From the NCBI GenBank assembly GCA_014529385.2, contig CM043953.1:115978049-116042048 (forward strand): a stretch of 64,000 nt of DNA, in the 5' to 3' direction. The notes below the pieces were generated by a model. The model was not told the DNA's origin. It ran no database searches and worked only from the letters and a program-made list of their open reading frames with translations. Position numbers and translations under genes: made by a program. Below are positions 58,832-64,000 of the stretch, piece after piece; the stretch's first letter is position 1, and the number at the start of each line of letters is the position of its first letter. The stretch is from Adiantum capillus-veneris (taxonomy: Eukaryota > Streptophyta > Polypodiopsida > Polypodiales > Pteridaceae).

Positions 58832-59101
58832 GTGTGTGTCACACAGACACTCTCACAAGAAAATGGTGAAGAAAAAGATAGAAGTTGTATAGAGCAAGAG
58901 CACTCCTTAATTGGATAATAAGAGAATGATTGGGTTTTAGGTTACATTAGCTTTTATATAACCTTGTCCGTTCAAACATAGGCGCCCACTTAAATCCTTA
59001 TCTATTTCACGTTGTGGTGCACCTTTCATTGGCAATTACCCAATCACTTAATCCTACATACACTTGATTGACAAGCCCAACCTATGACTACAGCAACACC
59101 A
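58539..59101 (-). repeat. family-D LTR, complete (563 bp)
   Basis: Minus-strand form TGGTGTTGCTG...AACGCGCACA. A TATA-like box GTTATATAAAAGC lies at ~58955. A CT/GA tract of ~75 bp (58755-58830) sits in the middle. Partial copies occur at 20532-20850 (end) and 38831-38954 (start). It abuts a truncated chromovirus RT at ~59150. Confidence 0.75.
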
Positions 59102-61889
59102 AATGATAAGAGTTAACCCACCGACATAGGTTAATACTAGGGGATAGAAAATCTATTCTTTATGGTTATCCAATTGAGCACACAATAGTCCACACACATT
59201 CTATAAGTACCATCTCTTTTGTACTATTAGTACGAGTAAACAAAATGGAGATGAACTAAGCCTTACTATGGCTAATTAGAAGGTGAACTACTAGGTAGAA
59301 GCTCTATGGTATGATCATCTTGTCCACTTGTGGGAGGCAATTTGCTAGAAATGCCATCCGTAAACACATCTTGAAACTCATTTAAGAGATCAAACATTTT
59401 TTATTCTTTAGTTTCACTACACACTTTTTAAGAACACATGCAATTCTTAGACTCTTTGACAAAAAACATTTAGCAAGAAATAGAGATTTTTATCACTTTG
59501 TCAAAAGCTTGAGTCTATACAGCTGGTATCATGTGCTACCTGCATTGTTCACATCAAGCGTTAGCTTTTTGCCTCTATAAGAGAAGAGAACTTTTCTTTT
59601 AGGGAACTTCATAACGGCAGCGATGTGATCAAAGCATGGTGCTCCTAGAATAACATCTTTATGATTGAGTGGGGAAATAAATAAATATTCTTTATCTACA
59701 TAACTTTGCACATGGAGCCTTAGTTTTCCAATCAATGAATTGAGTAAAGCCTCTTGCTCCTTGAAAGCACCATCACTTTCATAGCATCCCTCATCTCAAA
59801 GTCAAGGATCCCTATCTTGGTAGCTAGCTTGACAAAGATGAAATTTTGGGTGGATCCAGTATCAAAAAGTATGAGAGCATCATGCTCTCATACTTTTTCC
59901 CAAGCATAAGAGAGTGGTGATCCTTTGCAATGACCATCCTCTTGTGGAGCTTCCATAGTGGCTACTCTAGGAAGTTCATTGCATTCACTTCTCTTTGGAC
60001 AAACACGAGATACATGTCCTTGCTCTCCACACTTGACGCATTTGTTATCCTTGCAATAACATTCTATCTCTTTAGGTGAGAGCTTAGCTTTACCTTTGTA
60101 GTCTTTTTCTTTGGCCTTTGATTTTTTGTTGCCAATAGCTTTGGAAGAGCTTTGAGCTATATTGTTCTTTCCCTTTTGCTCATGTTGCTCCTGGCTACCA
60201 TTAGTTTGGAGCCCTTTTTGCCTCATTACAGATTGTAGATCTGTAATCTACATGTTGAGCTCTTTCCATAGATATGTTACATGATATGGTTTTATCGTTA
60301 TATTTTAAATTTGATTTTGGGGAGAAATTTTGAATTCAAATAAACTAGCCGTGTTGCACATTTGAATTCAAAAACTATCCTTCGATTACTTTCTTTTTAA
60401 TACTAAAGGTTTGAGTTTCTTAAACTGCCAAATAAAGAGGCCCTCCTAGACCCCATTCTCTTCCTAATGTATAGACAGTGGCTTTGAGATGTAATTCCCA
60501 AAACTTGTCTATATACTTTTGAATAGACTTGTAGGGTGCCATTTTCAAGCTTTGTCATTCTGTAAGGACTTTGTCTTTAGTGTTGCTTGAGAGAAATTGC
60601 TTCATGATGGAAGTCCTCATAGCCTTCCAAGTTTTTAAAGGTTCTCCTTATGCACAGAGGCCTACCCACCATTGACGGGCTAATTTTTGAAAATGCATTG
60701 AACGTTCAATAGCTTTGAAGATTCAGAGAATTCTTCACTCCCAAACACCGTGTCAAATTGTTGGATGAAAGCCAACACTTTGTTAGTTGCTCCAAAGGTT
60801 CCATCATAGGTAAGGAAAGTGATGTTCTTTGCCTCCTCTTTGAATTTCTTGAGCTTCTATAACCTCTTCATGCTGCATAACTTCTCCGCTTGCCTCTCCC
60901 CTTGGTTTTCTTTGCTGAAGATTTGCTACTCTCATTATAGGAAGATGGCAATGATGAAGAGGAGGAGGAAGAAGAGGAGAGGATGGTGATTGGTTTCTTT
61001 GCTTTCTCCTTCTTGATTTTTCTTCCCCCTTCTTTGGATTTGCATGAGAAGGGGTACTAGACAACCTCATTTTTTTCTTAACAAGGCTAGGTGGCCACTT
61101 TGTCGTCCTTCTCCTTGGTGTTGCATTTCTTTTAGAGGTAATGGGAGTATCACTTCCATGTCTCTCCTTGGAAATCTCATGATGCAATGCACTATCTTTT
61201 GAGCTTTGTTGAGGAAGTTCCTCATGTATCCCTTCTTCTTTACTCAAAGACGTTTCTTTCTTAGAGGTCTCGTGAAGAGGCCTCTCAAGAACTCTCTCTT
61301 CTTGGGCACTTGGAGGAACTTGAAGATGATGAATTTGGCCTTGTACCTCTGCTTGCAAAGTTGGATTTCCCATAGCTTCTTGAAGCTTTTCAACAAGGTA
61401 GCTGATAATGCTTTGACCCTCATTTGTGGCTACATCATGAGCCAAGTTCAAGTTGTCAATATTAATCCTACTTTCATGGTTACATTGTGCCATGATTAAA
61501 GTTCCTTTTTTGTCTATGATTACTTTTTCTTTGGCACCTCAAAACCTTGATTTTTAATCCTCTTAACCCTTAAAAATCAGCTCTTAAATATTGACACCCG
61601 TGGCTTAGAAAATTGTTAGTTGCAGATAGTGGTGGAGAGGGTTTGACATTGCTAAGCCAACACTAGTTCCTATCAAGCTTTCTACTAGCTCAATAATAGT
61701 TAAGCCTTAAACAAACTCCATTATTAAGTCTATAGCTCTCAACGGTGTACCACAAAACGTGTAACCAGGAATGCCAACCAAGATAATAAATCCCTATCCC
61801 ACTTAGCCAAGGCATTGAAAAAGCTCTAGCATTTCATGGAATACTCTCTTTTTAGTCAAGAAAAGAGAAACCAATAGCTCTGATACAAA
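59102..61889 (-). mobile_element. 5' part of a minus-strand chromovirus (same family as 3055)
   Basis: Runs from its primer site (61871-61889) through leader, gag and protease to the first RT motif ([16 protein letters not shown], ~59210-59160), where it is cut. About 50 bp of unassigned sequence separates it from the family-D LTR. Its LTR (61890-64000+) runs out of the window. Confidence 0.85.
59529..61493 (-). pseudogene. gag-protease of the minus-strand chromovirus
   Basis: Starts MAQCNHESRI at 61493. Shares VEKLQEAMGNP and the Arg/Lys/Ser-rich linker with the gag at 5008. The capsid part (60800-60480) is heavily shifted and seems to have lost ~300 bp. The zinc knuckle CVKCGEQGHVSRVC is intact (~60050-60010). 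The protease has LFDTGSTQNF (~59870-59840), keeping the D-T-G that the other copy has lost. A further segment YLFISPLNHKDVILGAPCFD is in frame at 59735-59529. Confidence 0.85.
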
Positions 61890-64000
61890 TGTCAAAGAAT
61901 CTAATTACTTCATGCAATCACAATGGATTTAATTAGTGAACTAAAGAATGATCCTTTAAGAGAAGTCTTTTGAGGAGACTTGTAGGTTGTGCATGGCTAA
62001 GTTCATAGCATCATTAACACAAAACAACTTAAAAACCAAGAAACATAACACAAAAGAACTTAGCAATCTAAATTGACAACTCTTAGAGGACCAAAATGTT
62101 TTGGAGCCAATCCCCTCCAAAAGAAATTGTATTATAATTATCTCAATTTGAAAGCTTGAATTACAATACATACGTGTTCATTCTAGAGCTTCTTTGAATG
62201 CATGGAGATGGAAAGGCTCCATGATTCAAGCACACAAATTAACCTCAAACCTGACAAGAGATTATCCTACTCTTCTTCCCAAGCCCTAAACACTCTAGAG
62301 GGGAGAAAGAACTACAACGAAAGAGAGCAATGAGGTTGATGAGAAGTATTTTTAAAGCATGAGCAAAATTAGATCAATACACCTGCTCTATGAATAAGCT
62401 TTAACACTAGGTTGGTAACCTAACAGGACATAAAAGTGTCCTTTCAGGGTTTTGAAAAAAACCTCCAAAACCATAGTAGATCCACTCATTTAGTAAAATC
62501 CTTTTACGAGGTTATAGTTCAAGGCCTACTACACATGTAAAAAATAAGAAACTTGTAAAATTTATAATCTTTTGGTCACACTAAGCCTCCAAAGTTGATG
62601 GACCAATACATTTTCATCAAAACAGTCATTTCTTACGTTTTGTTGCATAAAAATATGATTAGGGATTTTTGTAGGACTTGAGATAAATTCCCTAGTTAAC
62701 TTCAATGGGTTGGTGATCAGAACATATGATTGCTTCTTACTCACTATTTTTTTGTTTTGCCAAAAGAAATAGGTACAAAAAAGTTGAATTTTTACCATTC
62801 TGCAAACCTATCATCAAAGTTTCTATAGCCACGCTCAATACAAATAATATATGCATGTTTTCTTAGTTCCCTATTGTCCTTTAGGGTCATAAGGAGCCAT
62901 GGAGCATGTCAAAAGAATAATACATCTCTTACCAAGGGGAATCTTGGGGACAAGGATGAAGTGCTAAATACAACAAACATGAAAAAACTGGGTTCAACAT
63001 TATGAGTTGTAGAATCCCATAAAAACTATTCAACATCTAGCCAAATTTGATCCTTATGACTAGATATGGTTACTACCTACAAAATGCATGTAGTTGTCAC
63101 AAGAAACTAAGAATATTGAAAAAGCTATACTTGATATACTAGAATGTTTCGTTTTCTTCTATAATTGAAAAAATCAACCATCGTTGTCTACTATGCAAAA
63201 TAGGGTATTAGGTGCCCCAAAAATCAAGGAATATTAGCTTTATGTTACAATATGCGACATAGAAAATCAAAACTACATTTGGATATCATGAAAGCCACCA
63301 AAAAAATCATAGAAGAGCTGAAATTGGCTAAAAAAAAGGATTTGACAATTTTTGTAATTTGGTCATAGCTTACAACTTTAACATTTATTTCTCCCTAGAA
63401 GCATCAGGACATGTTGAGGACTACTAAAGATATTTCTCTAGCATTATAGACCTCACAAACATGAATTCTAGAGTGGTAAAGTTGCAAAAAGTTGAAAAAA
63501 GCCAAAAACAGGACCCGTTTTTTCACACAGTTTAGGTTTTGAAATGTTGTGCAAGGACAAGGTTAGAGATGGAATTGATATTCCAAAAAAATGTCGAGTT
63601 GTTTTCAGCTCATGAGACAACTTTCTAGACAGATAGCACCTCAAAATCCATTTTGAAACTCTTGACATAATTCAAGGAAAATGGTCACTTAACAGGACAT
63701 AAAAGTGTCTCATTACCAACCTAGTGTTAAGAGTAGCTAAAATATTGGTGAAGGAGAGAGAAAGTGTGAATGCACTCACTTGCTTGTATTTGCATCCATA
63801 GCAAAGTTCTTGAGCAAGGAGGTCACCTCTTGAGCTCCCATGTGAGAAAGGGAGAAAAGGAACTTGCTTGGCCGCACACACATGAGAGAGGGAGTTCTAA
63901 GGAGCCCAATCCCATGAGCTCCTCCTTTTTTGGTCCATCTTCTCACTTGCTCCCACTTACTTGAGTCTCAAAATGGGTTCCTAGTAATGGACCAATCAAA
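61890..64000 (-). repeat. 5' LTR, subfamily B, carrying an insertion
   Basis: The inner end TGTCAAAGAATC at 61890 adjoins the primer site. With 62401-63726 (1326 bp: the insert plus one TTAA) taken out, it aligns reversed with 11215-11959 (shared: CACAACCTACAAGTCTCCTCA, TCTCACATG(C/G)GAGCTCAAGAGG). Continues past the window end. Confidence 0.8.
62401..63730. mobile_element. 1322 bp non-autonomous DNA transposon with TTAA target duplication (piggyBac-like)
   Basis: Element 62405-63726. Its ends are perfect 14 bp inverted repeats CACTAGGTTGGTAA / TTACCAACCTAGTG. TTAA flanks both sides (62401-62404, 63727-63730). The related LTR at 11450-11474 has CTAGCTACTC-TTAA-AGCTTG with a single TTAA, i.e. 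the empty site. Just inside each end lies AACAGGACATAAAAGTGTC, in the same orientation at both ends, whose AGGACA/TGTCCT arms form a hairpin. No transposase: open frames are at most 78 codons and without motifs. TTAA duplication and TTAA-CAC start fit piggyBac. The CACTAG start also recalls CACTA elements, but those make 3 bp duplications. Confidence 0.75.

Noticed and set aside
62405-63726. Calling the TTAA-flanked insert a CACTA element because it begins CACTAG
   Set aside because: A 3 bp duplication does not fit the empty site with symmetric ends; TTAA does. The subterminal structure is also not the usual array of short repeats. Kept as an alternative.

Overview
The window is nuclear DNA of a land plant with a large, repeat-rich genome. 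The evidence is Ty3/gypsy chromoviruses with chromodomain integrases, Tat-type elements with a second (archaeal-type) RNase H, a Copia derivative with a plant-style tRNA-iMet primer site, AT-rich composition and many long (CT)n/(TA)n tracts. I cannot place it further from sequence alone; the mix fits a fern or similar non-flowering plant, which is inference. I see no intact single-copy host gene, no tRNA or rRNA gene, and no CRISPR or prokaryotic feature. Almost all coding sequence is transposon-derived and broken.

Layout. 1-3 kb: unknown sequence, a compound microsatellite and the 3' end of an old chromovirus. 3.05-11.96 kb: a nearly complete chromovirus (LTR, gag, PR, RT, RNase H, IN, chromodomain) whose 3' LTR is fused to a different LTR subfamily. 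13.2-16.9 kb: a Copia deletion derivative with paired LTRs. 17-26.6 kb: a patchwork of minus-strand chromovirus pieces, an LTR fragment, a degenerate coiled-coil ORF belonging to a Ty3 family called D here, and a plus-strand chromovirus 3' end. 26.6-38.95 kb: a minus-strand family-D Ty3 element, split between gag and protease by an 8.34 kb element (28918-37259). That element has perfect 21 bp terminal inverted repeats and two convergent multi-exon genes of unrecognised family. 38.96-41.7 kb: the 5' end of a plus-strand Tat element. 41.98-45.8 kb: a plus-strand multi-exon gene with a RING-H2-like finger and an FCP1/NIF-like phosphatase domain. It is convergent with a minus-strand transposase-like gene whose exons run from 57533 down to 46326. 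One of those exons is split by a 7.1 kb Tat element (49815-56925) flanked by CAGTG. 58-59.1 kb: a family-D LTR. 59.1-64 kb: a minus-strand chromovirus whose LTR carries a 1322 bp insertion with 14 bp inverted repeats and a TTAA duplication (piggyBac-like). The empty site is preserved in the related LTR near 11460.

The most notable items are: the TIR-bounded two-gene element at 28.9-37.3 kb; the transposase-like gene that can be followed across the Tat insertion; a conserved ~70-residue leader ORF between primer site and gag of Tat elements, present three times in the window; and the TTAA-flanked non-autonomous element. All family calls rest on motifs read by eye, and no database search was possible.
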